A DNA stretch of 24,212 nt from Pectinatus sp. (lineage in GTDB: Bacteria > Bacillota > Negativicutes > Selenomonadales > Selenomonadaceae): the NCBI GenBank assembly GCA_020025075.1, contig JAHHSR010000020.1, forward strand, positions 1 through 24,212. Direction: 5' to 3'. Shown here piece after piece: positions 1-7,763 of the stretch. The stretch's first letter is position 1, and each line of letters starts with the position of its first letter. The notes under the pieces were generated by a model that saw nothing but the letters and a program-made list of their open reading frames with translations, did no database searches and had not been told where the DNA came from. Both the position numbers and the translations under genes were made by a program.

Positions 1-36
1 GCATTGGTCAATGAAGCAAGAACCCCGCGACTTTAG
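1..36 (+). CDS. TnpB-like IS200/IS605 accessory protein, C-terminal end only
   Basis: Only the last 11 codons are in the window, reading ALVNEARTPRL and then TAG at 34-36. A C-terminus that runs into the terminal hairpin of the element, with a VNEARTPRL-like tail, is typical of TnpB (OrfB) proteins of IS200/IS605 elements. TnpB is an RNA-guided nuclease that works with an omegaRNA made from the transposon right end. The catalytic RuvC residues would lie outside the window, so activity cannot be judged. The identification rests on this short tail together with the hairpin at 20-49. Confidence 0.55.
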   Translation, partial: ALVNEARTPRL

Positions 37-50
37 TCGTGGGAGGTTCA
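1..50 (+). mobile_element. Right end of an IS200/IS605-family element (omegaRNA 3' region)
   Basis: Bases 20-49 fold into an imperfect hairpin. GAACC (20-24) pairs with GGTTC (45-49), CCGCGACT (25-32) pairs with AGTCGTGG (35-42) with one G-U pair, the loop is TT, and GA (43-44) is bulged. This is the shape of the subterminal hairpin recognised by Y1 transposases, and it overlaps the tnpB 3' end. In TnpB systems this right end is also the scaffold of the omegaRNA, whose guide is read from the flanking DNA, here from about base 51. The exact cleavage point is inferred from the shared GGGAGGTTCA motif also seen at the other window edge. Confidence 0.65.
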
Positions 51-813
51 GGTTAATCCTTATGCCTGTACGGCTATTGCCGCTTTCACTTCGACATATC
101 TTGCATATCTTACGCATTTTTTGCCTTCCGGCACGCCATGGCATCCGCTTTTGGCCTGCTCACTATTTTTAGTGCCAGGCTTTCCCCTCATTAACTCACT
201 TGAAGATATGCTCGATAATTATATCACCGCTGGCACGACGCGCGCGATAAATACTTTTCTCATCGTCTCGAGCATGACCTTTGGCATTTTTCTGGCCATT
301 CGCCTAGCTGGCGTAACCAATTTTTCACTAATCGATATGTCTCCTCACACCACATCTTATTTTATTATCGCCATCGCGGCCGGTGCTGGCGCCTTGGGCT
401 TTTCAACGATTTTCAATGTGCCGCCGCGCCTTTTATGGGCCGTTATTTTGGGCGGGATTATTGCCATCTGCATCAGAAATTATGTCAATTTTGATATGGA
501 CATGGGACTTCCCATGGGTTCTTTTCTAGGGTCGATGACCGTGAGCATTTACGCCATTGCCATTTTGCCCTACGTGCATACACCCATGCACGTCATCACC
601 ATTCCTTCCGTTATTCCGATGGTTCCAGGCGTCTTGATGTATCGCCTTCTCTTTGGCATTATCAATATTAGTACCATCGATGTAAATACCTTTCTTGTCG
701 TCTGCCGCGTCGGCGTCATTGCCAGTCTCACCATTACTTCTATCGCCATTGGCGTTGCGCTCCCCAATATTTTTTTCAAGCGTTATATGTTAAATAAAAA
801 ATCAAATATTTAA
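51..813 (+). pseudogene. Threonine/serine exporter (ThrE family), 5'-truncated by an IS200/IS605 end
   Basis: The product is a membrane protein of the ThrE family, which exports threonine and serine. What remains is the end of the first domain (PF06738/DUF1212 type, with the motif LVPGFPLINSLEDML) and a second hydrophobic domain (ThrE_2/DUF3815 type) carrying the conserved-looking stretch PSVIPMVPGVLMYR near residues 160-175 of the part starting at 121. About seven hydrophobic segments can be seen. The reading frame is open back to 37, and family-like sequence (NPYACTAIAAF) begins at about 55, directly after the transposon end. Most of the first domain, roughly the N-terminal 40% of a full-length fused exporter, is missing. 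TTG at 121 could restart translation but would yield a partial exporter. The 5' part may lie beyond the insertion, outside the window. Confidence 0.7.
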
Positions 814-842
814 AAAGGCACTGCTAAAGCAGCGCCTTTTTT
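814..842 (+). terminator. Intrinsic terminator after the thrE remnant
   Basis: AAGGC-A-CTGCT pairs with AGCAG-C-GCCTT around a two-base loop, with one A/C mismatch, followed by a run of T at 837-842. It starts right after the stop codon at 811-813. Confidence 0.8.
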
Positions 843-857
843 AGTACGCCAATACTT

Positions 858-900
858 ATCCTCTATCTGCCGATTTATGCACAGATAGGGGATTTTGTAT
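858..900 (+). repeat. Inverted repeat, possible back-up terminator
   Basis: ATCCTCTATCTG (858-869) pairs with CAGATAGGGGAT (882-893) through 12 bp including one G-T pair, around a 12-base loop, and is followed by a T-rich stretch with interruptions. It lies 16 bp beyond the first terminator. It could be a second terminator or an operator; the sequence does not decide between them. Confidence 0.4.
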
Positions 901-932
901 TTTTATGATTAATTTTTTTTTAGCTTTTCAAC

Positions 933-961
933 TTGACATAAATTAACAATTATTGTATATT
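933..961 (+). promoter_or_regulatory. Promoter for the alanine/glycine symporter gene
   Basis: TTGACA at 933-938 and TATATT at 956-961 are separated by 17 bp, close to the sigma-A consensus. The predicted start near 968 leaves an AT-rich 5' untranslated region of about 140 nt before the ATG at 1107. That leader contains a weak inverted repeat, CATTTTAAA (1010-1018) with TTTAAAATG (1033-1041), which may be chance in such AT-rich DNA. Confidence 0.6.
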
Positions 962-1106
962 TTTAAAAAGGAATTTGTTATCATATTTCATATTTTAAGC
1001 AATAATATCCATTTTAAAATTTTAATATACCATTTAAAATGATTTTTAAATTTTTTCAGTGGATTTATTGCTATTCATTATTTGTTTTTTATACAGGAGG
1101 CATTCC

Positions 1107-2513
1107 ATGAATGCATTGAACTCATTCATTTCACAGCTAAATTCCTTGCTGTGGAGCTACGTTCTCGTCGTCTTGCTCATCGGCGCAGGACTATTTTTTA
1201 CCTACCGGACTAATTTTGTACAATTTCGCTATTTAGGAGAAATGTTTCGCCTAATTTGCGAAGGAGCTGGAACAAAAACAGATGGTCATTCCATATCTTC
1301 TTTCCAGGCCTTTTGCGTGAGCACGGCTTCACGCGTTGGCGTCGGCAACGTCGCCGGCATTGCCATTGCCGTCGTCACAGGCGGTCCTGGTGCCATCTTC
1401 TGGATGTGGGCGATAGCCCTTTTGGGTGCCGCAACGGGATTTATCGAAAGCACGCTTGCCCAAATTTACAAAGTGCCGCGTCCCGGTGGCAAAGGCGGTT
1501 TTTTAGGCGGACCTGCCTATTACATAAAAAATGCCTTGCACTCACCTCGTGCCGCTATCTTTTTTGCCATATTAATCAGCGTCACTTACGGACTCATCTT
1601 CAACTCTGTTCAGGCCAACACCATAGCCCTTTCATTGCAGACGGGCTTTGGCATTGACCGCTTGACAACCGGTATCTTTATCAGCCTCATTGCAGCATCT
1701 GTTGTTTTCGGCGGCCTTTCTCGCGTTGCTCGCCTGACAGAATACCTCGTTCCTTTCATGGCCGGCTTTTATATCCTCGTTGCACTCGGTATAACCATTT
1801 ACAACATTCAAAAGCTGCCCATGGTCCTTCTCACAATCTTTAAAGCCGCCTGGGGCCTTGACCCGGTAATCGGCGGTACCCTAGGAGCTGCCATCATGAC
1901 TGGTATTAAGCGCGGCCTATTTTCTAATGAAGCGGGCATGGGCTCAGTGCCAAACGCTGCCGCCACGGCAGATACCAGCCATCCGGCTAAGCAGGGTCTC
2001 ATTCAGGCCTGTGGCGTTTTCGTCGACACTTTCTTTATCTGCTCTGCCTCGGCGTTTATTGTGCTCTTTACCGGCAACTATGCTTTAACCGGACTTACGG
2101 GCATCCAACTCGTCCAATACGACCTGGCAACATATTTTGGTCAATGGGCTATCGATGGCATGGCACTTATCATTTTGCTCTTTGCCTTTACCTCCATCGT
2201 CGGCAACTATTACTACGGCGAAATAAATATTAAGCACCTTTGCTCAAATCCCCTTTACCTCAATATCTTTCGCATTGGCGTCACCTTGATGGTCTTTTTC
2301 GGTTCTATCGCCCAATTAAATCTCGTCTGGAATCTTGCCGATTTATTCATGGCTTTCATGGCGATTACAAATATCATCGCCATCTTGCTTTTGACCAATC
2401 CCGCCTGCATTGCCCTCTCTGACTATACCCGGCAAAAAAAGGCCGGCAAAAATCCTGCCTTCAATGCCGCCGTCCTTCCCCAAAAAGATGGCGTCTATTA
2501 CTGGCAAAAATAG
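1107..2513 (+). CDS. Alanine/glycine:cation symporter (AGCS family)
   Basis: This 468-residue inner-membrane transporter takes up alanine or glycine with a cation (Na+ or H+). Family signatures are clear: SFQAFCVSTASRVGVGNVAG at residues 65-84 runs into GGPGAIFWMW (92-101), followed by an FIESTLAQIYKV motif (about 112-123). Many hydrophobic segments extend along the whole length, and the size fits the family. ATG at 1107 was chosen because AGGAGG ends 6 bp upstream (1095-1100); an in-frame ATG at 1059 would add 16 residues but has no ribosome site. The gene has its own promoter at 933-961. A second transporter gene follows after 60 bp with no visible terminator, so the two may be co-transcribed. 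The exact substrate is not readable from sequence; alsT/agcS-type names would be guesses. Confidence 0.9.
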   Translation: MNALNSFISQLNSLLWSYVLVVLLIGAGLFFTYRTNFVQFRYLGEMFRLICEGAGTKTDGHSISSFQAFCVSTASRVGVGNVAGIAIAVVTGGPGAIFWMWAIALLGAATGFIESTLAQIYKVPRPGGKGGFLGGPAYYIKNALHSPRAAIFFAILISVTYGLIFNSVQANTIALSLQTGFGIDRLTTGIFISLIAASVVFGGLSRVARLTEYLVPFMAGFYILVALGITIYNIQKLPMVLLTIFKAAWGLDPVIGGTLGAAIMTGIKRGLFSNEAGMGSVPNAAATADTSHPAKQGLIQACGVFVDTFFICSASAFIVLFTGNYALTGLTGIQLVQYDLATYFGQWAIDGMALIILLFAFTSIVGNYYYGEINIKHLCSNPLYLNIFRIGVTLMVFFGSIAQLNLVWNLADLFMAFMAITNIIAILLLTNPACIALSDYTRQKKAGKNPAFNAAVLPQKDGVYYWQK

Positions 2514-2573
2514 CTGACTGACCTTGCCTTCAAGGATAAATATAAAATTTTTTAAGAAAAGAGTGTGATTTTC

Positions 2574-4064
2574 ATGCCAAACGCTAATATCCACCACCAA
2601 AAAGCGTTTAATATGCTATTCTTCCTAGAATTTTGGGAACGCTTTGGCTATTATGGCCTGCAAGCCGTATTAGCTGCCTTCTTCGTCCGCCAACTGGGCA
2701 TGGACGATGCTGAATCATTCATCGTCTTTAGTGCCTTCAGTGCCATGGTCTACGGCTACGTAGCTCTCGGTGGCTATATAGGGGATAAAATTTTAGGGAC
2801 GCAGCGCACCATCCTTTTAGGCGCCATCGTCCTCATGCTCGGCTATGCACTCATGGCCTTTGCTGGTACTGATAAATCACTCGTCTTTTTAGCCTTGGGC
2901 CTCGTCGCCTGCGGCAATGGTATTTTTAAAGCCAATCCAGCCAGCCTTTTATCCAAGCTCTACGAAGATGACAAAAGCCGTCTTGACAGCGCTTTTACCA
3001 TGTACTATATGGCCGTAAACATCGGCTCCTTCTTTTCAATGATTTTAATTCCCATCGTAAGCGAAAGCCATGGCTTAACACTCGGCTTCACAATTTGCGC
3101 CATCGGTCTCGTCATCGCCATCTTAAATTTCGTTTTCTTTCGCTATCTCGTCCGCGGTCTCGATTCGCCCGCCGGAGAAAAGCCGCTTTCCTTTGCTAAA
3201 TTAGGCGGCGTCATCGTTGCCATTGCCATCATGACATTTCTTTCGGCATGGATGCTCACCCATCTTACTATTGCCCACTGGCTTTTGACAATCATCGGCC
3301 TTAGCGTCTTTTTCATCTTCTTCAAGATGATTTTTCAGTCGCGCGGCGCTGAGCGCAGCAAAATGATTGCCGCACTCATCCTCATTGTCTATGCCATCGC
3401 CTTTTTCACGCTCTACCAGCAAATGCCCACCTCGCTTAATTTCTTTGCCATCAAAAATGTCGAACACTCAATCATGGGCTTTAATATCGCCAATGCCGAA
3501 ATTTTCCAGGCACTCAATCCTTTCTGGATTATGCTCGCCAGCCCTATCCTGGCTTGGTGCTACTCGCATTTCGGCAATCGCGGCACCGACCTTTCGATGC
3601 CGGCAAAATTCACGCTGGGCATGCTCTTATGCGCCATAAGTTTCTTCATCGTCGGCATTTGCGGCCGTTTTGCCAATGAAGCCGGCCTCGTTTCAGCCTG
3701 GTGGATAGTCGCCTCCTACTTCTTCCAGAGTATCGGCGAACTTTTAATCAGCGGCCTTGGACTATCAATGATTTCCAAGCTCGTTCCCCAGCGCCTTTTG
3801 GGCTTTTTAATGGGAGCATGGTTCTTGACCTCGGCTATTTCTGCCGTACTCGGCGGCTGGGTAGCTAAGTTTACGGCTGTCCCCAAAGACGTCGTCAATC
3901 CCCTCGTAACGCTCAACGTTTACACCGACGTCTTCATGAAAATCGGTGTCTGCACAGCTTTGATGACCGTCATCATGTTCCTTACCATTCCTATCCTAAA
4001 TCGCCTCATCAATAAAGAAAATGAGCCAGAAGGACAAAATAGTACCGCACCTTGCGAAGAATAA
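2574..4064 (+). CDS. POT-family proton-dependent oligopeptide transporter (DtpA-like)
   Basis: This 496-residue transporter of the major facilitator superfamily imports di- and tripeptides with protons. The diagnostic E-x-x-E-R-F motif is at residues 19-24 (EFWERFGYYG), followed by GGYIGDKILGTQR-type cytoplasmic loop sequence, a GNGIFKANPASLL stretch, and FTMYYMAVNIGSF, which matches the PTR2 signature region. About 12 to 14 hydrophobic helices are visible, and the length resembles the enteric DtpA/DtpB type. ATG at 2574 was preferred over the in-frame GTG at 2565 because the purine-rich ribosome site (GAAAAGAG, 2556-2563) would touch the GTG but sits 10 bp from the ATG. It lies behind the amino-acid symporter and ends in a strong terminator, making a small nutrient-uptake pair. 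Dtp-subfamily assignment is by resemblance. Confidence 0.9.
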   Translation: MPNANIHHQKAFNMLFFLEFWERFGYYGLQAVLAAFFVRQLGMDDAESFIVFSAFSAMVYGYVALGGYIGDKILGTQRTILLGAIVLMLGYALMAFAGTDKSLVFLALGLVACGNGIFKANPASLLSKLYEDDKSRLDSAFTMYYMAVNIGSFFSMILIPIVSESHGLTLGFTICAIGLVIAILNFVFFRYLVRGLDSPAGEKPLSFAKLGGVIVAIAIMTFLSAWMLTHLTIAHWLLTIIGLSVFFIFFKMIFQSRGAERSKMIAALILIVYAIAFFTLYQQMPTSLNFFAIKNVEHSIMGFNIANAEIFQALNPFWIMLASPILAWCYSHFGNRGTDLSMPAKFTLGMLLCAISFFIVGICGRFANEAGLVSAWWIVASYFFQSIGELLISGLGLSMISKLVPQRLLGFLMGAWFLTSAISAVLGGWVAKFTAVPKDVVNPLVTLNVYTDVFMKIGVCTALMTVIMFLTIPILNRLINKENEPEGQNSTAPCEE

Positions 4065-4095
4065 AAAAAGGCCAGACAATGTCTGGCCTTTTTTT
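4064..4095. terminator. Bidirectional intrinsic terminator between the peptide transporter gene and deoC
   Basis: An 8-bp perfect stem, GGCCAGAC with GTCTGGCC, and a three-base loop are flanked by A-tract and T-tract sequence. It can therefore end transcription from both convergent genes. Confidence 0.9.
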
Positions 4096-4105
4096 ATGTC
4101 CAAAA

Positions 4106-4762
4106 TCAATCCATTATTTCATCTTTTAACACCTTAACTGCTGCGCTGGCTCCAAGGCGGCAGCATCCAGCTGACAAAAAAGCTTCCATCTCATCGCGCG
4201 TATGAATGCCGCCCGCTGCCTTGATGCCGACATTCTTTCCTATATGCTTTTTAAAAAGCTCAATATCTTCTATTTTTGCCCCAGCTGAGCCAAAACCCGT
4301 TGAGGTCTTTATTATATCCGCCCCTCCTAAGGTTACGCATTTGCAAGCGGCTATCTTTTCCGCTTCATCTAAGAAACAAGTTTCAACAATTACCTTTAAG
4401 ACCCTTTCGCCGCAAAGGTTTTTCAACGAGCGAATTTCATCTGTAACATAATCGAGCTTGCCCGCTTTAAGCATGCCAATATTTATAACCATATCTATTT
4501 CGCAAGCGCCATCGGCCAGTGCTTGTGCCGTCTCAGCCAATTTGGCGGCCGTATTACAATTGCCATTAGGAAAGCCGACAACCGTCGCCACTTTCAAAGA
4601 GCTATACTTTTCTTTAATCATTTTTACAAAGCACGAAGGTACCATAACCGTTGCTGCATGGTATTTTTCAGCTTCCTCACAAATTTTCTCTATATCTTCC
4701 CAAGTAGCCGTCTGCTTTAAATAAGTATGGTCAACGCACGCTAAAATCTCTTGTGCCTTCAT
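4106..4762 (-). CDS. deoC: Deoxyribose-phosphate aldolase
   Basis: This cytoplasmic class I aldolase splits 2-deoxyribose 5-phosphate into glyceraldehyde 3-phosphate and acetaldehyde, the last step of deoxynucleoside breakdown. The 218-residue product has the expected catalytic set: Asp90 in EIDMVIN, the Schiff-base Lys152 in IIKTSTGF, and Lys181 in IKAAGGIHT. It is a short TIM barrel of the usual bacterial size. ATG at 4762 was chosen because GGAGG lies 7 bp upstream; the frame stays open to 4846, but that stretch is AT-rich and contains the likely promoter. The gene follows a DeoR-like regulator on the same strand, as in the Bacillus deoR-deoC region, so induction by deoxyribose phosphate is a fair inference. 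No phosphopentomutase or nucleoside phosphorylase gene is in the window. Confidence 0.95.
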   Translation of the reverse strand: MKAQEILACVDHTYLKQTATWEDIEKICEEAEKYHAATVMVPSCFVKMIKEKYSSLKVATVVGFPNGNCNTAAKLAETAQALADGACEIDMVINIGMLKAGKLDYVTDEIRSLKNLCGERVLKVIVETCFLDEAEKIAACKCVTLGGADIIKTSTGFGSAGAKIEDIELFKKHIGKNVGIKAAGGIHTRDEMEAFLSAGCCRLGASAAVKVLKDEIMD

Positions 4763-4793
4763 CTTATTACCTCCAAAATACATCTTTTTTCGT

Positions 4794-4822
4794 ATCATAA
4801 CACGTTTTTGAAATTTTGTAAA
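4794..4822 (-). promoter_or_regulatory. Promoter for deoC
   Basis: On the minus strand, TTTACA (4817-4822) and TATGAT (4794-4799) are 17 bp apart. Two AAATTT palindromes flank and overlap the -35 element and could be part of a regulator site, but this is weak in AT-rich DNA. Confidence 0.6.
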
Positions 4823-4855
4823 TTTATTTTTTTTATATTTTTTCACAAGAGGAAA

Positions 4856-4883
4856 ATAAAAAAAGGGGATTTTCTCCCCTTTT
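4856..4883 (-). terminator. Intrinsic terminator after deoR
   Basis: On the minus strand, AAAAGGGGA pairs with TCCCCTTTT around a short loop and is followed by a T-run. It overlaps the deoR stop codon and separates deoR from the deoC promoter. Confidence 0.8.
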
Positions 4884-5814
4884 ACCGCAACAAAAGTTCA
4901 GCTGTATACCTATCTGTAACGAGTGCGTTAGAAAATTTGCCTAAAAGCGCCGCCTTTATCGCTTCCACTTTATGATGCCCGCCTGCGACCAAAAGGCGCT
5001 TTGGTTTATTTTTTAAGTCATCTAGGCTTATTCCCACCGTACGCGCATCTAAATTTGCATCACAAATGGCACCGTTTTCATCATAAAAGTGCGAGCAAAT
5101 ATCGCCAACGGCTCTTTGGCACAGTGCTTTTACCTCTTGCGCCTCAATGCAATAGCCAAGATGAAAAAGCGTTGAATCCTTGCTCGCCGGGCCTACGGTA
5201 AAGACGGCAATATCAGCCTTCTTCCCCAGGTCCAAAATCTGCGCGATAAATTTATCGCGCTCGACTATCTGCTTTACTTTTACCGTATCAAACATGACCG
5301 GCAAAGGCAAGTATCGACCCACAGCACCAAAAGCTTGCGCACATAGTTCTAGTATCTCATGCGCATATGTCCGCTTGCTATTAAGGCTGATTCCCCCTTT
5401 CAGCTGAACGACAGTCACATCTTGCAAATATTTTTTAGGTAAGCGGCAAGCCATTTCATAAAGGGTTGACCCCCAGCCAACACCAATAATGTCGCCATCG
5501 GTAACCATTTCAGATAATAGCTCGGCTGCAGCCTGTCCCATGGCCTTTTTTTGCTCCTGCAAAATTTCTGCCACAGCGGGCGCCACCTTGACTAAATCAA
5601 GCGCATACTTGCGCTTTAGACGCGCCTCCAAATCGGACATACTTTCCACAATATCCCGGACCCGGATTTCTACATAGCCCATCTCTTTGGCATATTGCAA
5701 CAGGCGTGATACGGTCGGCCGTGAAAGATACAGTTTTTCAGCTATCTGCTGCTGGCTCATATCCGCCTCGTAGTGTAATTTTGCCACGGCAATACTCTGC
5801 TTTTTCTTATCCAT
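4882..5814 (-). CDS. deoR: SorC/DeoR-family transcriptional regulator, probable deoC regulator
   Basis: This 310-residue DNA-binding protein has an N-terminal helix-turn-helix (about residues 19-46, MSQQQIAEKLYLSRPTVSRL) and a C-terminal sugar-phosphate binding domain of the SorC type (about 60-310). That domain includes GDIIGVGWGSTLYEMA, GPASKDSTLF and LLVAGGHHKVEAIKAAL, which fit the family's phosphosugar pocket. The protein matches the Bacillus subtilis DeoR type, not the unrelated E. coli DeoR. ATG at 5814 has GAGAGG a few bases upstream. It sits directly upstream of deoC on the same strand, so regulation of deoxyribonucleoside catabolism is likely; the effector would be deoxyribose 5-phosphate by analogy. 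Other sugar regulators share this architecture, so the symbol depends on the neighbour. Confidence 0.8.
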   Translation of the reverse strand: MDKKKQSIAVAKLHYEADMSQQQIAEKLYLSRPTVSRLLQYAKEMGYVEIRVRDIVESMSDLEARLKRKYALDLVKVAPAVAEILQEQKKAMGQAAAELLSEMVTDGDIIGVGWGSTLYEMACRLPKKYLQDVTVVQLKGGISLNSKRTYAHEILELCAQAFGAVGRYLPLPVMFDTVKVKQIVERDKFIAQILDLGKKADIAVFTVGPASKDSTLFHLGYCIEAQEVKALCQRAVGDICSHFYDENGAICDANLDARTVGISLDDLKNKPKRLLVAGGHHKVEAIKAALLGKFSNALVTDRYTAELLLR

Positions 5815-5849
5815 TATCCTCTCTCTTTTGCCAAGCCCAATCTCGCAAC

Positions 5850-5880
5850 AAAAAAGGGAACTGCCTGCACAGTTCCCCCC
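5850..5880 (-). terminator. Intrinsic terminator after prfC
   Basis: GGGAACTG pairs with CAGTTCCC around a six-base loop; on the minus strand a T-run follows (complement of 5850-5855). Only 35 bp separate it from the deoR start. Confidence 0.85.
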
Positions 5881-5883
5881 AAA

Positions 5884-7494
5884 TCAAATCGAATGCCTGT
5901 CAGGTGGCACGGCATGAAGCTCTAACTTTTCATTGTTATTCATAATCCAGCCCAAGGCCCATTCATTGCTCACGAGCAGAACGGGACGCTTTTTGATGTC
6001 GTAGACAAACATGCCGCGCTCTGCACCGCGCAAAGATTCTGGCGTAACAGGCGTATCATCGGGATAAGTGAGCCAGCGCGCCACCTCAAAAGGCTGCGTA
6101 ACCATCTCTATCTCGACATTGTATTCATTTTTGAGACGATAATCGAGAACGTCAAACTGCAATTGCCCGACCGTGCCCACAATATAGCTTTCCGTGCCGC
6201 TGCCAGGCTGAACGAAAAGCTGCACGGCCCCTTCCTGTGTGAGCTGCTCTATCCCCTTGATGAACTGCTTGCGCTTCATCGTGTCCTTAGCACTCACGCG
6301 CGCAAAGCGTTCGGGAGGAAAGACGGGAAAATCGGCAAATTTAAACTTATGCTGCGCACTGCAAAGCGTATCGCCAATGCCAAAAATGCCCGGGTCAAAA
6401 AGGCCGACAATATCGCCCGGATAAGCATCTTCAATAATCTGGCGGTCCTGCGCCAAAAATTGCTGCGGCTGCGAAAGCTTTATCGCCTTATTCCCCTGCA
6501 TATGGAAAGTCTGCATATTGCGCTCAAACTTACCCGAACAGATGCGGATAAAGGCCAGGCGGTCATGGTGCGCCGGGTTCATATTAGCCTGTATTTTAAA
6601 GACAAATGCCGTAAATTCATCGCTATCCGGCTTAATCACGCCATCACTCGACATATGCGGCTGGGGTGCCGGTGCCAAGCGCAAGTATTCCTCAAGAAAA
6701 TTCTGCACGCCAAAATTCGTCATGGCACTGCCAAAAAACATGGGCGTAAGCTCGCCATGCGCCACTTTTTCCATATCCCAGGCCTCGCCCGCATTATCAA
6801 GCAGGTCAATATCATCAAGTAGCGCCGTATAAAGCGCTTCGCCCATCGCCGTTTTTGCTTCATCGCCCATCGCATAGTGCTCGGAAACGCGTTCTTTTTG
6901 GCCATGCGTATCATCAGCAGCAAACAATTCCACCGCTTTTTGGCGGCGGTCATATACACCTTTATACTGTCCATCAACGCCAACAGGCCAGTTCATCGGA
7001 TAAGCTCTAATCCCGAGCACATTTTCAATTTCTTCCATGATGTCAAGCGGTGCTTTGCCATAGCGGTCTAATTTATTGACAAAGGTAAAAATTGGTATAT
7101 TGCGCTGCTTGCAGACATGAAAGAGCTTTTTCGTCTGCGCTTCAATCCCTTTTGCAGCATCAATAACCATGACCGCACTATCGACAGCCATCAAAGTACG
7201 ATATGTATCTTCACTGAAATCCTGATGGCCTGGCGTGTCCAAAATATTAATGCGAAAGCCGTCATAATCAAATTGCAAAACACTCGATGTAACGGAAATA
7301 CCGCGCTGCTTTTCTATTTCCATCCAGTCGGAAACAGCATGTCGCTGCGTCTTGCGCGATTTTATTGAGCCTGCCAGATGAATTGCACCGCCATAAAGGA
7401 GCAATTTTTCCGTCAGCGTTGTCTTGCCAGCATCAGGGTGAGAGATAATGGCAAAGGTACGCCTCTTCTTTATTTCTTCTATCAGTTGAGCCAA
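5884..7494 (-). CDS. prfC: Peptide chain release factor 3
   Basis: This cytoplasmic translational GTPase recycles release factors RF1 and RF2 after peptide release. The 536-residue protein shows the G-domain motifs in order: G1 HPDAGKTT at 19-26, G3 DTPGHQDF at 86-93, and G4 NKLDR at 140-144. Beta-barrel and RF3 C-terminal domains follow, with near-family length. The only usable start is TTG at 7492-7494, because an in-frame TAA lies two codons upstream (7498-7500) and no ATG is close. No clear Shine-Dalgarno sequence precedes it, so initiation may be weak or dependent on leader structure. It is a single gene with its own promoter (7671-7700), a long leader and a terminator. Confidence 0.95.
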   Translation of the reverse strand: MAQLIEEIKKRRTFAIISHPDAGKTTLTEKLLLYGGAIHLAGSIKSRKTQRHAVSDWMEIEKQRGISVTSSVLQFDYDGFRINILDTPGHQDFSEDTYRTLMAVDSAVMVIDAAKGIEAQTKKLFHVCKQRNIPIFTFVNKLDRYGKAPLDIMEEIENVLGIRAYPMNWPVGVDGQYKGVYDRRQKAVELFAADDTHGQKERVSEHYAMGDEAKTAMGEALYTALLDDIDLLDNAGEAWDMEKVAHGELTPMFFGSAMTNFGVQNFLEEYLRLAPAPQPHMSSDGVIKPDSDEFTAFVFKIQANMNPAHHDRLAFIRICSGKFERNMQTFHMQGNKAIKLSQPQQFLAQDRQIIEDAYPGDIVGLFDPGIFGIGDTLCSAQHKFKFADFPVFPPERFARVSAKDTMKRKQFIKGIEQLTQEGAVQLFVQPGSGTESYIVGTVGQLQFDVLDYRLKNEYNVEIEMVTQPFEVARWLTYPDDTPVTPESLRGAERGMFVYDIKKRPVLLVSNEWALGWIMNNNEKLELHAVPPDRHSI

Positions 7495-7664
7495 ATTTTA
7501 ATCACTGCGGTCAAAATAGAAAACTATTTTTGCCACAGGGGACACAGCATCCTGCCTTTCGTCTTTTTTACCACGTACTAAGAGCGCGCCCCTGCTCGCT
7601 CTCTTCGTACACGCCGCCTTACTTCTTCAGCGCTCAGCAAAATAAATTGCTCATCTTTTATTCT
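7495..7664 (-). promoter_or_regulatory. Long 5' leader of prfC with a stable hairpin
   Basis: About 170 nt lie between the predicted transcription start and the TTG start of prfC. Within it, 7575-7610 forms a hairpin: GTAC with GTAC, AAGAG with CTCTT and GCG with CGC, separated by single mismatches, around an 8-base loop. No convincing peptide ORF or known riboswitch motif was seen. A regulatory role is inferred from length, the hairpin and the weak start of prfC. Confidence 0.35.
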
Positions 7665-7670
7665 GTTTAT

Positions 7671-7700
7671 ATTATAAGCACAACACAACACGCTTTTCAA
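7671..7700 (-). promoter_or_regulatory. Promoter for prfC
   Basis: On the minus strand, TTGAAA (7695-7700) and a perfect TATAAT (7671-7676) are separated by 18 bp. It lies between the sucD terminator and prfC. Confidence 0.65.
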
Positions 7701-7707
7701 GCTGAGC

Positions 7708-7741
7708 AAAACAAAGAGGGCGGATACGAATATCCGCCCTC
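7708..7741 (-). terminator. Intrinsic terminator after sucD
   Basis: A perfect 11-bp stem, GAGGGCGGATA (7716-7726) with TATCCGCCCTC (7731-7741), with a CGAA loop in the plus reading, is followed on the minus strand by TTTGTTTT. Confidence 0.85.
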
Positions 7742-7763
7742 TAAAAAAGCTTATGCGCTTATC

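Noticed and set aside
1059..1106. Upstream in-frame ATG adding 16 residues to the AGCS symporter
   Set aside because: It has no ribosome site and lies in AT-rich leader, while ATG at 1107 has a well placed AGGAGG.
4763..4846. N-terminal extension of deoC to 4846
   Set aside because: The stretch is lysine-rich AT sequence containing the -10 and -35 elements; GGAGG marks the start at 4762.
6163..6822. Long open frame on the plus strand (219 codons) antisense to prfC
   Set aside because: Complement of a well-conserved GTPase gene; the composition is basic and low in recognisable motifs.
7632..7707. Inverted copies GCTCAGC (7632-7638) and GCTGAGC (7701-7707) around the prfC promoter
   Set aside because: Seven-base arms 62 bp apart are likely by chance and suggest no clear operator.
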